A program made the translations under genes and the position numbers. The notes under the pieces were generated by a model. That model ran no database searches. It was given only the letters and a program-made list of their open reading frames with translations, and was not told the DNA's origin. From CAYJDR01 sp964368965 (GTDB lineage Bacteria; Chrysiogenota; Deferribacteres; Deferribacterales; Mucispirillaceae), in assembly GCA_964368965.1 (NCBI GenBank), contig CAYJDR010000006.1, positions 18,799-82,798 of the forward strand: 64,000 bases of DNA. Direction: 5' to 3'. Below are positions 16,861 to 24,313 of this stretch, piece after piece. Numbering within the stretch: position 1 is the stretch's first letter; the number at the start of each line of letters is the position of its first letter.

Positions 16861-17382
16861 ATGAATTTTGAAATAGTTTTCGCATTTTTCATACTAGGAT
16901 TAACAGGCGGGTTTGGGCATTGCACCGCAATGTGCAACCCTGTCGTTATACTCATTTCTTCTAGGTTTTCAAAAGATATGGTCGGCTATAAAATTTTAGT
17001 ACCACACATCTTTTATAATTTTGGTCGCGTTACAACATATATGATTTTAGGCTTTATTGCAGGGTTGCTGGGCAGTGTTATACAATATGGTGGCGACACG
17101 TTCATGAATATTCAACGCTTATCATCTATCATTGGNNNNNNNNNNNNNNNNNNNNNNNNNNNNNNNNNNNNNNNNNNNNNNNNNNNNNNNNNNNNNNNNN
17201 NNNNNNNNNNNNNNNNNNNNNNNNNNNNNNNNNNNTTCGGGTTAGGAACATCGGCAGCTATGATGACTATGGCTCTATTTAGCTCTGTAGCTATAAAATA
17301 TGTATCGATCTTAAACAAATTTGCAATGATTTTTCTTATAATTATGGGCGTATACTTCCTGACAATCTACTATAGATATTAG
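16861..17382 (+). CDS. Sulfite exporter TauE/SafE family protein (HCxxMC type), interrupted by assembly gap
   Basis: Polytopic membrane protein of the COG2836 group often found with cbb3 oxidase genes. It begins with a membrane helix running into GGFGHCTAMCNP (residues 17-28), the hallmark HCxxMC, and ends with GTSAAMMTMALFSSVAIKYV plus a terminal membrane helix. Bases 17136-17235 are N and no flanking overlap is visible, so some coding sequence is missing (family about 210-230 aa). Cys and Met residues in the first helix suggest copper or thiol handling; the transported substrate is unknown. Convergent with ccoI, the stops being adjacent. Confidence 0.75.
   Translation: MNFEIVFAFFILGLTGGFGHCTAMCNPVVILISSRFSKDMVGYKILVPHIFYNFGRVTTYMILGFIAGLLGSVIQYGGDTFMNIQRLSSIIXXXXXXXXXXXXXXXXXXXXXXXXXXXXXXXXXXFGLGTSAAMMTMALFSSVAIKYVSILNKFAMIFLIIMGVYFLTIYYRY
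17136..17235. other. Assembly gap (100 N)
   Basis: Fixed-length run of N inside the TauE/SafE-like gene. The flanks share no visible overlap, so sequence is really missing and the gap length is nominal. Confidence 0.95.
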
Positions 17383-19779
17383 CTACATACGTTTAATTCG
17401 CAGCGAATTTCCAACAACTAGCAATGAACTTACTGCCATAAACCCAGCTGACATAACAGGATGGATATGCCCAGTAACGGCAAGTGGTATCGCCACAATA
17501 TTATATCCGAATGCCCAAAATAAATTTTCTTTCACTATATTAATAGTTTTCATGCAAATATTTTTAGCTTTTACAATCAATGTTAAATCATTCCTGAGCA
17601 ATATTACTGAAGCACTTTCAAGCGATATATCTGTGCCAGTTCGCATCGATATGCCGACACTCGCAGATGTTAGTGCAATAGCATCGTTTATACCATCACC
17701 AACCATGGCAGTTGCCTTATTATTTTTCGCGCCTTTGATTATCTCAGCTTTTTCAAATGGTGATATTTCGCTATGTAGTTCTGCATTTATCCCTGCATTT
17801 TTGAGCATTATTTCAGCTGCTTTGCTATTATCTCCAGTCAATATCGTTACACTTGAACCTGTTTTCTGTAACGCGGTTATCACATGAGATGCTTCTGAGC
17901 GTATACTATCGTATATGCCAAATGATGCCACGTATCTATTATTTACACTTGCATAAACAACAGTATATCCTTTTTTGTACCAATCGTTTATATCAAATTC
18001 TAACCCTGTAACGCCCTCTTCTTCAAGGTATTTTTTTGACCCTATCAACACTTTATCCACACCTAGAGTTGCGACTATTCCTTTGCCAGCAATATCTTCA
18101 TAATTGTCTACTTTGATGAAATTTTCGCATAATGATGCTATCGCTTTCGATGCTGGATGTCTAGAGTTTATTGCAGTTGAAGCCACTAATTGTAACATGG
18201 TATCATCTAGTGCAGTATAGTCGACTACCGACATTTTACCTTCAGATATTGTACCTGTTTTGTCAAAATAAAAGTCGTTAACTTTTGCAAGCCTTTCAAT
18301 AGCTTCACCGTTTTTAAATAGTAGGCCTATTTCTGAAAGCTTCTTAGCTGACATGATAATAGCAAGCGGAGTCGCCAGCCCCATCGCACACGGACAAGCT
18401 ATCACTAATACAGAAATTGCACGCATTAATGATGTTGAAAGCTCTGAGTTTTCGACGCCATACCAATAAATAAATGTACCTATTGATACAAATATTACAA
18501 ACGGAACAAAATATGCAATGAACTGATCTGCAATATCTTGTATCTTAGCACGGCTACTTTGGGCATCACTTACAGTTGTTGCGATTTTAGACAAAAATGT
18601 ATTATTACCAACATTTTTAACCTTTATAATTAAAGTACCTCTTGAAAGTTTTGTACCTGTAAAAACATCCATACCAGTTGACTTTAAAACGGGTACAGAT
18701 TCACCTGTCAGCATTGATTCATCAATCTCTGCCTCTCCATAATGTATAGTTCCATCTGCCGCAATATTTGAGCCTTCGCTTGTTTCAAAATAATCATCTA
18801 TTGTTAAATCTGATATTGGAATTGTTGCAAAGTTTGCGATATTACCGGCACTATCTAGTTCAATTTTTTTAACCTTTGTCGGTTTTAACGATAATAACTT
18901 AGATACAATATCGCCACTTTTTTCCTTAACGCCAGCTTCGATAAATTTGCCAAGCAATATCAATGTGATAATCATACAAGCTGTATCAAAGTATGTTTCG
19001 TTGCCAACAACGATCGCAACTATGCTGTAAAAATATGCACTGCCAGCACCTAACGTTGCAAGAGTATCCATGGTGAAATGTTTATGCTTTATAGCATTGT
19101 ATGCACGAGAGTAAAACGGATATCCTGCATAAAATACAACTGGCGTTGCTAGCGCTAACCCTATGAACTGGAAGAGATTTTTCAGCCCGTCATCAATACC
19201 TTGAAAATATCCAGCGTAAAGCGCAATCGAATACACCATAAGTTGCATTGTAAAAAATGCACCAACGATAAACCTATAGAAATAATCTCTACGCTCTTTA
19301 TATAGTTCTGAATTTAAGTTTGTGATTGGTAATGGGCAATAACCTAATGATGTAATACTATCTAGCACTTCTTGTAGCGATATATCATTATCATTAAAAG
19401 TTATTTTTGCTTTATGATTTGCATAATTCACCCTGATTGACTTAACATTTTTTTGCTTAACAAGGTAATTTTCAATCAAGTATACACACGCAGCGCAGCG
19501 TATGCCTGAGATTGCTACAGTGAGCACCAAGTCCCCTTCTTTTGTAGCTTCTAGATGTTCAATAAAGTTATCTGATGATACTTGAATGTTTTCAACTGGG
19601 TCATAATCGATAACGGTACGTTTCGTATAAAACGACCCCAGACCACCATCATTTATAATATGGTAAACGCTTTTGCAACCATCACAGCAAAAGAATTTGC
19701 CTGTTTCAGCATCTGGAGTTGCTGAGTTACTTAGCTTTTGGTTGCAGTGGGCGCAACGTTTTTCTATGTTAGTCATCAT
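17383..19779 (-). CDS. ccoI: Copper-translocating P-type ATPase of cbb3 oxidase assembly (CcoI/FixI)
   Basis: 798-aa P1B ATPase supplying copper for the CuB site of cbb3 oxidase. In order: an N-terminal Cys-rich metal-binding segment typical of CcoI (Cys9, Cys12, then FCCDGC at 30-35), an HMA domain with GIRCAAC (Cys95, Cys98), membrane helices, TGES actuator loop, the CPC motif in IACPCAMGL (about residue 460), phosphorylation site DKTGT (about 505), the SRHP motif and hinge GDGINDA (about 693). The start overlaps the end of ccoS (ATGATGACTAA), so translation is coupled. A second in-frame ATG follows immediately; either may be used. Confidence 0.94.
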   Translation of the reverse strand: MMTNIEKRCAHCNQKLSNSATPDAETGKFFCCDGCKSVYHIINDGGLGSFYTKRTVIDYDPVENIQVSSDNFIEHLEATKEGDLVLTVAISGIRCAACVYLIENYLVKQKNVKSIRVNYANHKAKITFNDNDISLQEVLDSITSLGYCPLPITNLNSELYKERRDYFYRFIVGAFFTMQLMVYSIALYAGYFQGIDDGLKNLFQFIGLALATPVVFYAGYPFYSRAYNAIKHKHFTMDTLATLGAGSAYFYSIVAIVVGNETYFDTACMIITLILLGKFIEAGVKEKSGDIVSKLLSLKPTKVKKIELDSAGNIANFATIPISDLTIDDYFETSEGSNIAADGTIHYGEAEIDESMLTGESVPVLKSTGMDVFTGTKLSRGTLIIKVKNVGNNTFLSKIATTVSDAQSSRAKIQDIADQFIAYFVPFVIFVSIGTFIYWYGVENSELSTSLMRAISVLVIACPCAMGLATPLAIIMSAKKLSEIGLLFKNGEAIERLAKVNDFYFDKTGTISEGKMSVVDYTALDDTMLQLVASTAINSRHPASKAIASLCENFIKVDNYEDIAGKGIVATLGVDKVLIGSKKYLEEEGVTGLEFDINDWYKKGYTVVYASVNNRYVASFGIYDSIRSEASHVITALQKTGSSVTILTGDNSKAAEIMLKNAGINAELHSEISPFEKAEIIKGAKNNKATAMVGDGINDAIALTSASVGISMRTGTDISLESASVILLRNDLTLIVKAKNICMKTINIVKENLFWAFGYNIVAIPLAVTGHIHPVMSAGFMAVSSLLVVGNSLRIKRM

Positions 19780-19909
19780 CGTCTAACATGCGGTATTTTG
19801 GTGCTTCGATATCTTCAAATTGTTCATTTTTGCTAGAAAATATGAACCACATAAAAGCACCAATCCCCACCACTAAGCTAATACATATCAAAACAAATAA
19901 TGATTTCAT
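19769..19909 (-). CDS. ccoS: Small cbb3 oxidase maturation protein CcoS
   Basis: 46-aa protein, one N-terminal membrane helix (about residues 3-25) followed by an acidic tail FEDIEAPKYRMLDDDD. This matches CcoS, which helps insert redox cofactors into CcoN and is always encoded near ccoI. The gene starts 1 base after the fixH stop (GAGATG as ribosome site) and its last codons overlap the ccoI start. Recognised by pattern and position, since it is too short for routine gene finding. Confidence 0.85.
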   Translation of the reverse strand: MKSLFVLICISLVVGIGAFMWFIFSSKNEQFEDIEAPKYRMLDDDD

Positions 19910-19910
19910 A

Positions 19911-20336
19911 TTACATCTCTATGTAAAGTGATTTTGATGTAACCATACGTAAATCGTTAGCTTTAACAGTTACATTCAGCTTATACCAACCATTCTCTAA
20001 CTTTTCAGATGTTTCATAACCTTTGTCAGATTTTTCTAGCATAATATCACTACCAATCGGCTTTGATAAAACAACATACTCTACATCAATATTATCATAA
20101 TCACTTTTTGTATTATCAATTTTGAAGTCAATACTCGTTATACCATTGTTAGAATTAGTTTTTACATCTGCAATAATGTCTTTAACGGTATCATTCTGCT
20201 TTTTTTCAACGTCATATTTTAACGATGATTCATAAGCTTTATCAACCACAACGCCTTCGAAGTTATCAGCAGCTATCACGTACATAAGTACATTAAACCC
20301 TATCCCAATTATTAACAACACTATCATTGATTTCAT
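19911..20336 (-). CDS. fixH: FixH/CcoH family protein
   Basis: 141-aa single-pass membrane protein needed for cbb3 oxidase assembly. N-terminal helix (residues 4-22), then the family hallmark NFEGVVVDKAYESSLKYD (the DxAYxxGLxY pattern, here with Ser for Gly), and a periplasmic beta-sandwich ending in GWYKLNVTVKANDLRMVTSKSLYIEM. Placed between ccoG (12 bases) and ccoS (1 base) in the order ccoG-fixH-ccoS-ccoI, the classical fixGHIS set. Confidence 0.88.
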   Translation of the reverse strand: MKSMIVLLIIGIGFNVLMYVIAADNFEGVVVDKAYESSLKYDVEKKQNDTVKDIIADVKTNSNNGITSIDFKIDNTKSDYDNIDVEYVVLSKPIGSDIMLEKSDKGYETSEKLENGWYKLNVTVKANDLRMVTSKSLYIEM

Positions 20337-20348
20337 AAGTTATTCCTA

Positions 20349-21476
20349 TTATTTATTTTTTAATTCGATTTTACTTCTATATGTTTCATCACCAACGAAC
20401 TCAATAACGACATTATCGCTTGTAGTTCCGATGACTTTTATATCCAATTCAATTTTCTCTAACCTGTTAATAAATACATAGTCAGGCTCAAGTGTAACAT
20501 TACTATCAACAGCATTTATCTTGACACCCATTGATAAGGCTGATTTATTTTCTAGTTCGACCGTATAAGTACTGTTTGCACCGTTATAGTTTAGCTGCTC
20601 TACTGATATTACATCGTTTTTCACAACATTGTATAGTAAAAATAATATTAGCATGCAAGTTATAGCTATAGTTATAAGTAAATTAACTCGTTTTAGTGTA
20701 AATGTGTCGTTCACGCCCCATACATAGCCAAGGATTGATTTACCACCTTTGCGTTTTAGCACCTTATCGCATGCTTTTATACATTCTTCGCAATAGATAC
20801 AGTCGTTATCAGGTGTTTTACGTGGATCAATTTTCATTGGGCACGTTTTAACACAAGCAAGACATTTGATGCAGTTATCATCTTCGCCTTTTAACATGCC
20901 TACATATAATGTATCGTTATCCGTCATTACACCTAACATTTTTGAGTATGGGCAAAGATATTTGCACCATTTGTGGCCAACAAATGCATAATCTAAAAAT
21001 AAAAACAAGAAGAAAAAGAACCATATCAAGCCACCAATAACCACACCTGATGATTGCAAAAACTGAGATAAGTCATATGGTGATACAAAGTAGAAAAATG
21101 TGCTAGTAGCAAACATAAAAGAGATGAAAAAACTCACCAATATTTTCGCTATAAAACGAGAAGATTTGCTACGTAATTTTGATGCTATCACATCTATAAA
21201 GTCGTTACCAATCTCTTGAGGACATAGCCAACCGCACCATATTCTGCCGAATATTTGTGTCGCTATTATGAATAAAAAGACGCTTATAATTAATAAAAGT
21301 GATGCATTAAAAAAATTATTGAAAGTAATGATAGTGTTAAAGAAATACAGCTCAAGCTTTGGTATATCAAAGCGTATTAAATTGTTGCCATTTTGGGTGA
21401 TTATAAAAGGAATCAGTATGTATGATGCTACTGCGAACGTTCTAAAAAATTTTATAACAGATTGCCTATTTACCAT
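20349..21476 (-). CDS. ccoG: cbb3 oxidase accessory protein CcoG (FixG), polyferredoxin
   Basis: 375-aa membrane protein with two [4Fe-4S] clusters that reduces Cu(II) for delivery to cbb3 oxidase. Several membrane helices in the first half, with FGRIWCGWLCPQEIG and WCKYLCPYSKML (CxxxCP motifs), then ferredoxin motifs CIKCLACVKTCP and CIYCEECIKACD, a further helix, and a C-terminal periplasmic Ig-like domain (about residues 290-375). Start is the ATG preceded by GGGGAGAG; an upstream TTG at 21488 is within the ribosome site. A hairpin precedes it, separating it from the structural genes. Confidence 0.95.
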   Translation of the reverse strand: MVNRQSVIKFFRTFAVASYILIPFIITQNGNNLIRFDIPKLELYFFNTIITFNNFFNASLLLIISVFLFIIATQIFGRIWCGWLCPQEIGNDFIDVIASKLRSKSSRFIAKILVSFFISFMFATSTFFYFVSPYDLSQFLQSSGVVIGGLIWFFFFLFLFLDYAFVGHKWCKYLCPYSKMLGVMTDNDTLYVGMLKGEDDNCIKCLACVKTCPMKIDPRKTPDNDCIYCEECIKACDKVLKRKGGKSILGYVWGVNDTFTLKRVNLLITIAITCMLILFLLYNVVKNDVISVEQLNYNGANSTYTVELENKSALSMGVKINAVDSNVTLEPDYVFINRLEKIELDIKVIGTTSDNVVIEFVGDETYRSKIELKNK

Positions 21477-21499
21477 AACTCTCCCCAAGTTAAAAGTAT

Positions 21500-21525
21500 G
21501 TGGCTATACTTTTACATATAGCCAC
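21500..21525 (-). terminator. Hairpin between the cbb3 structural and maturation genes
   Basis: GTGGCTATA / TATAGCCAC, 9-bp perfect stem with an 8-base loop. On the minus strand it is followed by CATACTTTTAACTT, a poor T tract, so it may attenuate or stabilise the upstream mRNA instead of ending it. Confidence 0.5.
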
Positions 21526-21535
21526 AATATTATGA

Positions 21536-21685
21536 TTATTTCACTTCGTCATCGTCTTCAAGCATTGTGTATTTTGCTTCCTCTACTTCGTTTTTCCTTG
21601 ATGGAGAGTAGTAGAAAAAGATTGCATACGCAAGCGTTCCAACGAGCAAAAAGCCTAGTACTACTAAAAGAGTGCCGCTAAACAT
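21536..21685 (-). CDS. Small membrane protein in the CcoQ position, CcoS-like
   Basis: 49-aa protein: one membrane helix (about residues 4-26) and a charged tail SRKNEVEEAKYTMLEDDDEVK. By position in the operon it would be CcoQ, but the tail AKYTMLEDDD matches the tail PKYRMLDDDD of the ccoS gene at 19769-19909 and not the usual CcoQ ending. The start overlaps the stop of the CcoP N-terminal anchor gene by one base (TAATG) with AGGGTGA upstream. I call it real because of the overlap, the ribosome site and the match to ccoS. Confidence 0.75.
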   Translation of the reverse strand: MFSGTLLVVLGFLLVGTLAYAIFFYYSPSRKNEVEEAKYTMLEDDDEVK

Positions 21686-21879
21686 TATTCACCCTTTATT
21701 GATTCAACCAAGCCGCTATCTTGTGTCCAGCCTGATATTGAAGGAGTATATGCTACAAAGTAGTAAACTCCCCATAATATTAATCCAACAAAAAGGATAA
21801 CCCACCCTAATGGAAGCTTGTGAGCTGTGTCTTCCCTTGTCATAGCATCAATGTCATCTTGTTCTTCAAATTGTGGCAT
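21685..21879 (-). CDS. Free-standing CcoP N-terminal (FixP_N) domain, haem-free
   Basis: 64-aa protein equivalent to only the N-terminal membrane anchor of CcoP: an acidic start DDIDAMTREDTAHKLPLGW, one membrane helix (about residues 24-44) and the periplasmic YTPSISGWTQDSG segment. Ordinary CcoP continues into two c-type haem domains with CxxCH motifs; here the frame stops and no CxxCH follows. A GGAGGAG ribosome site precedes the ATG, 11 bases after the ccoO-fusion stop. It presumably anchors or completes the oxidase complex while the haem c domain is supplied by the CcoO fusion. Confidence 0.85.
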   Translation of the reverse strand: MPQFEEQDDIDAMTREDTAHKLPLGWVILFVGLILWGVYYFVAYTPSISGWTQDSGLVESIKGE

Positions 21880-21890
21880 AACTCTCCTCC

Positions 21891-22790
21891 TTATTGGTTT
21901 GCTTTGTCAGATAAATCTCTAGAGTATAGCATTAAACTCCAAATGTCATTTTTAGTCATGAAGTTGATATGCGATGGCATTGCGCCTTCGATACCGTTTG
22001 CAATAGAGATAAATAATTGACCATCTGTTGAATCAGGTGTTGCTAACGCGTCCATGCCAGATGCGATGTTCGTGCCTTCACCATTTACACCGTGGCAGTT
22101 TGCACAATCTCTATTGTATAATACTTGCCCTCTTCTTAACGCATCAATATTGCCAGCTAGTGGGTTTGTTGCTTCTTCAAAATCTGCTTCATCAACTGCT
22201 ACGTAAGAATTAACAGGAACTGATGTACCAATCACTTGCATATAAGCAACTATTGCATCTAGCTTAGATGTTGTTTCTAGTGCTGTAATATCTTCTGCAG
22301 TGTATGGCAGTTTCAACATTTTCATAGCACTTTCTGTTCTTTTAGCATCAACCATTTGCGACTCTAACCATGTATATTTAGGCATGTTAGAAAGCGGATA
22401 AAATGCTTGTGGATTTTTAAAATGTTCGATATGCCAATCATCAGAATATTTCTGACCGATACGTGCTAAATCTGGGCCAGTACGTTTAGAGCCCCATAAG
22501 AATGGACGCTCGTAATAGTTTTCGCCAGCTTTAGAATATTCGCCGTATGCTAACACATCAGCTTTTAACGGGCGAACTGTTTGAGTATGGCAGTTGAAGC
22601 ACCCTTCTGCTTGGTATACATCACGCCCTGCTAGTTCAATCGCTGTGTATGGTTGCAGATTGTCTAACTTTGGGTGCATGTCTTTCATCATCATCGGTAC
22701 GAATACTGTTATGATTGTACCAATCAAGATTACTACTGCTGCTAATGCCATAAAAGGAATGGCTTTTGAATATATATTATTTTCACTCAT
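21891..22790 (-). CDS. ccoO: cbb3 oxidase subunit CcoO fused to an additional cytochrome c domain
   Basis: 299-aa protein. Residues 1-190 are CcoO (FixO): a membrane helix at 11-33, haem motif CFNCH (64-68) in the family signature GRDVYQAEGCFNCHTQTVRP, RPFLWGSKRTGPDLARIG, and axial Met136 in MPKYTW. Usual CcoO ends near 200 residues. Here a second class I cytochrome c domain follows, with CANCHG (229-234) and a likely axial Met271 (AMPSH), resembling a CcoP haem domain. The operon therefore encodes two c haems where standard CcoO plus CcoP carries three. Located between ccoN (9 bases) and the CcoP anchor gene. Confidence 0.93.
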   Translation of the reverse strand: MSENNIYSKAIPFMALAAVVILIGTIITVFVPMMMKDMHPKLDNLQPYTAIELAGRDVYQAEGCFNCHTQTVRPLKADVLAYGEYSKAGENYYERPFLWGSKRTGPDLARIGQKYSDDWHIEHFKNPQAFYPLSNMPKYTWLESQMVDAKRTESAMKMLKLPYTAEDITALETTSKLDAIVAYMQVIGTSVPVNSYVAVDEADFEEATNPLAGNIDALRRGQVLYNRDCANCHGVNGEGTNIASGMDALATPDSTDGQLFISIANGIEGAMPSHINFMTKNDIWSLMLYSRDLSDKANQ

Positions 22791-22799
22791 TGTAGCCCC

Positions 22800-24197
22800 C
22801 TATTTGCCTGCTGCCATTTCGCGCTTGCCTTTAACAACAGTCATATACATGTTGAATAAGAACACAAGCATACCAACTACAAACACAACACCAGATATTG
22901 TCCTTAGTTGCCAGTATGGATAGTTGCCCACTAGCGACTCGACAAATGTATATAGCAATGTACCATCAGAGTTTGTAGCTTTCCACATGATACCTTGGCG
23001 GATGCCTGTAATCCACATAGTGATTGAGAACATGATTTGACCAACTAATACTAACCAAAAGTGAACATTAGCAAGCTTTTCGCTATAAATATCAGTATTA
23101 TACATCTTAGAAACAGCAAAATAGAATGAAGCTGTAACAACCATAACAACCCAACCCATTGTGCCCATATGCACGTGGCCTGGAACCCAATCTGTATAGT
23201 GGATTAATGAGCTAATCGCACGGATACCTTGTGATGGGCCTTGTAAAGTTTGTAGCGCATAGAATGTGATACCAGCGATAAAGAACTTAGTTAAGTATTG
23301 TGTGCGCAGTTTGTTCCAATCCTCACCAACAGTGAAGTAACCATTCACGACAGAACCCCAAGATGGCGCAATTAAAATAATTGTAAACACGATACCTAAT
23401 GTTTGCAACCAGTCTGGTAACGGTGTGTAAACAAGGTGATGTGCACCTGTCCATAAGTATACGAAAATTAATGACCAAAAAGATATAATGGATAACCTGT
23501 GGCTATAGATTGGCATGCCTGTAGATTTTGGAAGGAAGTAGTAGAACATTGCAAGTATAGGCGTTGTAAACAAGAACCCTACTGCATTGTGGCCATACCA
23601 CCACTGAACATTTGCACTATTTAAACCAGCAAATAGATGATAAGACTTCATCCAACTAACAGGAATAGCCAAGTTGTTTACAATGTATAAAATCGCAACA
23701 GCAATGATTGTAGCAATAATATACCAAAGTGAAACATACATGTGCTTTTCTTTACGTAGTAAAATTGTGCCGATAATATTAATAGCAAAAATAACCCAAA
23801 CAACAACGACACCTATATCAATCGGCCACTCAAACTCAGCGTACTCCAACGACTGAGTATACCCCATTGATAAAGTGATAGCACCTGCTAAAACAACAAG
23901 GTTTAATAAGATTAAATTAAACCAAGCAAGCTTTGCAGATAATAACGGACGCTTAGTTAACCTAATAACCATGTAGTAAAATAACGCCATTTCAGCAGTG
24001 ATGCCAAGCCCGTAAGCAAGCACATTAACGTGCACAGTCCTTAGGCGGCCATAGTTAAGCACTTCTGTAAAGTTAGCCGCTGCTTCCCACATCTGTACTG
24101 ATATAAGTAAGCCAGCTAGCAGACCAATCACTCCCCAAAATAATGAAGAATAAATATAGGCCATAATAACTTTAGAATCACACGAAATTTCTTTCAT
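22800..24197 (-). CDS. ccoN: cbb3-type cytochrome c oxidase catalytic subunit I
   Basis: 465-aa polytopic membrane protein of the haem-copper oxidase family, the oxygen-reducing proton-pumping subunit. Ligands seen: His56 (TVHVN) and His343 for low-spin haem b, His341 for haem b3 (DWVPGHVHMGTMGW), His203 (WYGHNAVGF) and His253/His254 (GAHHLVYT) for CuB, with Tyr247 (FVYLWTGAHH) as the likely active-site tyrosine. C-family oxidases of this type have high oxygen affinity. GGGGGAAG lies before the ATG. It heads the operon, 10 bases ahead of ccoO, with a promoter and operator-like palindrome upstream. Confidence 0.97.
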   Translation of the reverse strand: MKEISCDSKVIMAYIYSSLFWGVIGLLAGLLISVQMWEAAANFTEVLNYGRLRTVHVNVLAYGLGITAEMALFYYMVIRLTKRPLLSAKLAWFNLILLNLVVLAGAITLSMGYTQSLEYAEFEWPIDIGVVVVWVIFAINIIGTILLRKEKHMYVSLWYIIATIIAVAILYIVNNLAIPVSWMKSYHLFAGLNSANVQWWYGHNAVGFLFTTPILAMFYYFLPKSTGMPIYSHRLSIISFWSLIFVYLWTGAHHLVYTPLPDWLQTLGIVFTIILIAPSWGSVVNGYFTVGEDWNKLRTQYLTKFFIAGITFYALQTLQGPSQGIRAISSLIHYTDWVPGHVHMGTMGWVVMVVTASFYFAVSKMYNTDIYSEKLANVHFWLVLVGQIMFSITMWITGIRQGIMWKATNSDGTLLYTFVESLVGNYPYWQLRTISGVVFVVGMLVFLFNMYMTVVKGKREMAAGK

Positions 24198-24225
24198 ATC
24201 TTCCCCCTTCTATATTTGATTATTC

Positions 24226-24254
24226 ATTTTATTCCTAAAATAATAATAAATCAA
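24226..24254 (-). promoter_or_regulatory. Promoter of the cbb3 oxidase operon
   Basis: On the minus strand TTGATT (24249-24254), a 17-base spacer and TAAAAT (24226-24231), about 29 bases upstream of the ccoN start. The expected transcription start is near 24219. Confidence 0.6.
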
Positions 24255-24269
24255 GACATTTTTTGTCTT
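24253..24269. promoter_or_regulatory. Inverted repeat overlapping the cbb3 promoter -35 box
   Basis: AAGACA-N5-TGTCTT with perfect 6-bp arms, extendable to TTAAGACA-N5-TGTCTTGA with one mismatch. Its centre lies about 42 bases upstream of the predicted transcription start, the place used by class II CRP/FNR-type activators. It could also act as a weak terminator for the upstream lipid kinase gene. Confidence 0.5.
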
Positions 24270-24313
24270 AATTTAGATAGACAAACATATATCTTTGTAG
24301 AATAAGGGATTAT

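Noticed and set aside
16861..17382. TauE/SafE-like gene as a pseudogene
   Set aside because: The break is a run of N and not a stop or frameshift; both ends read well.
21500..21525. Possible full terminator separating cco structural and maturation genes
   Set aside because: The T tract after the stem is poor; kept only as a candidate hairpin, not as proof of two separate transcripts.
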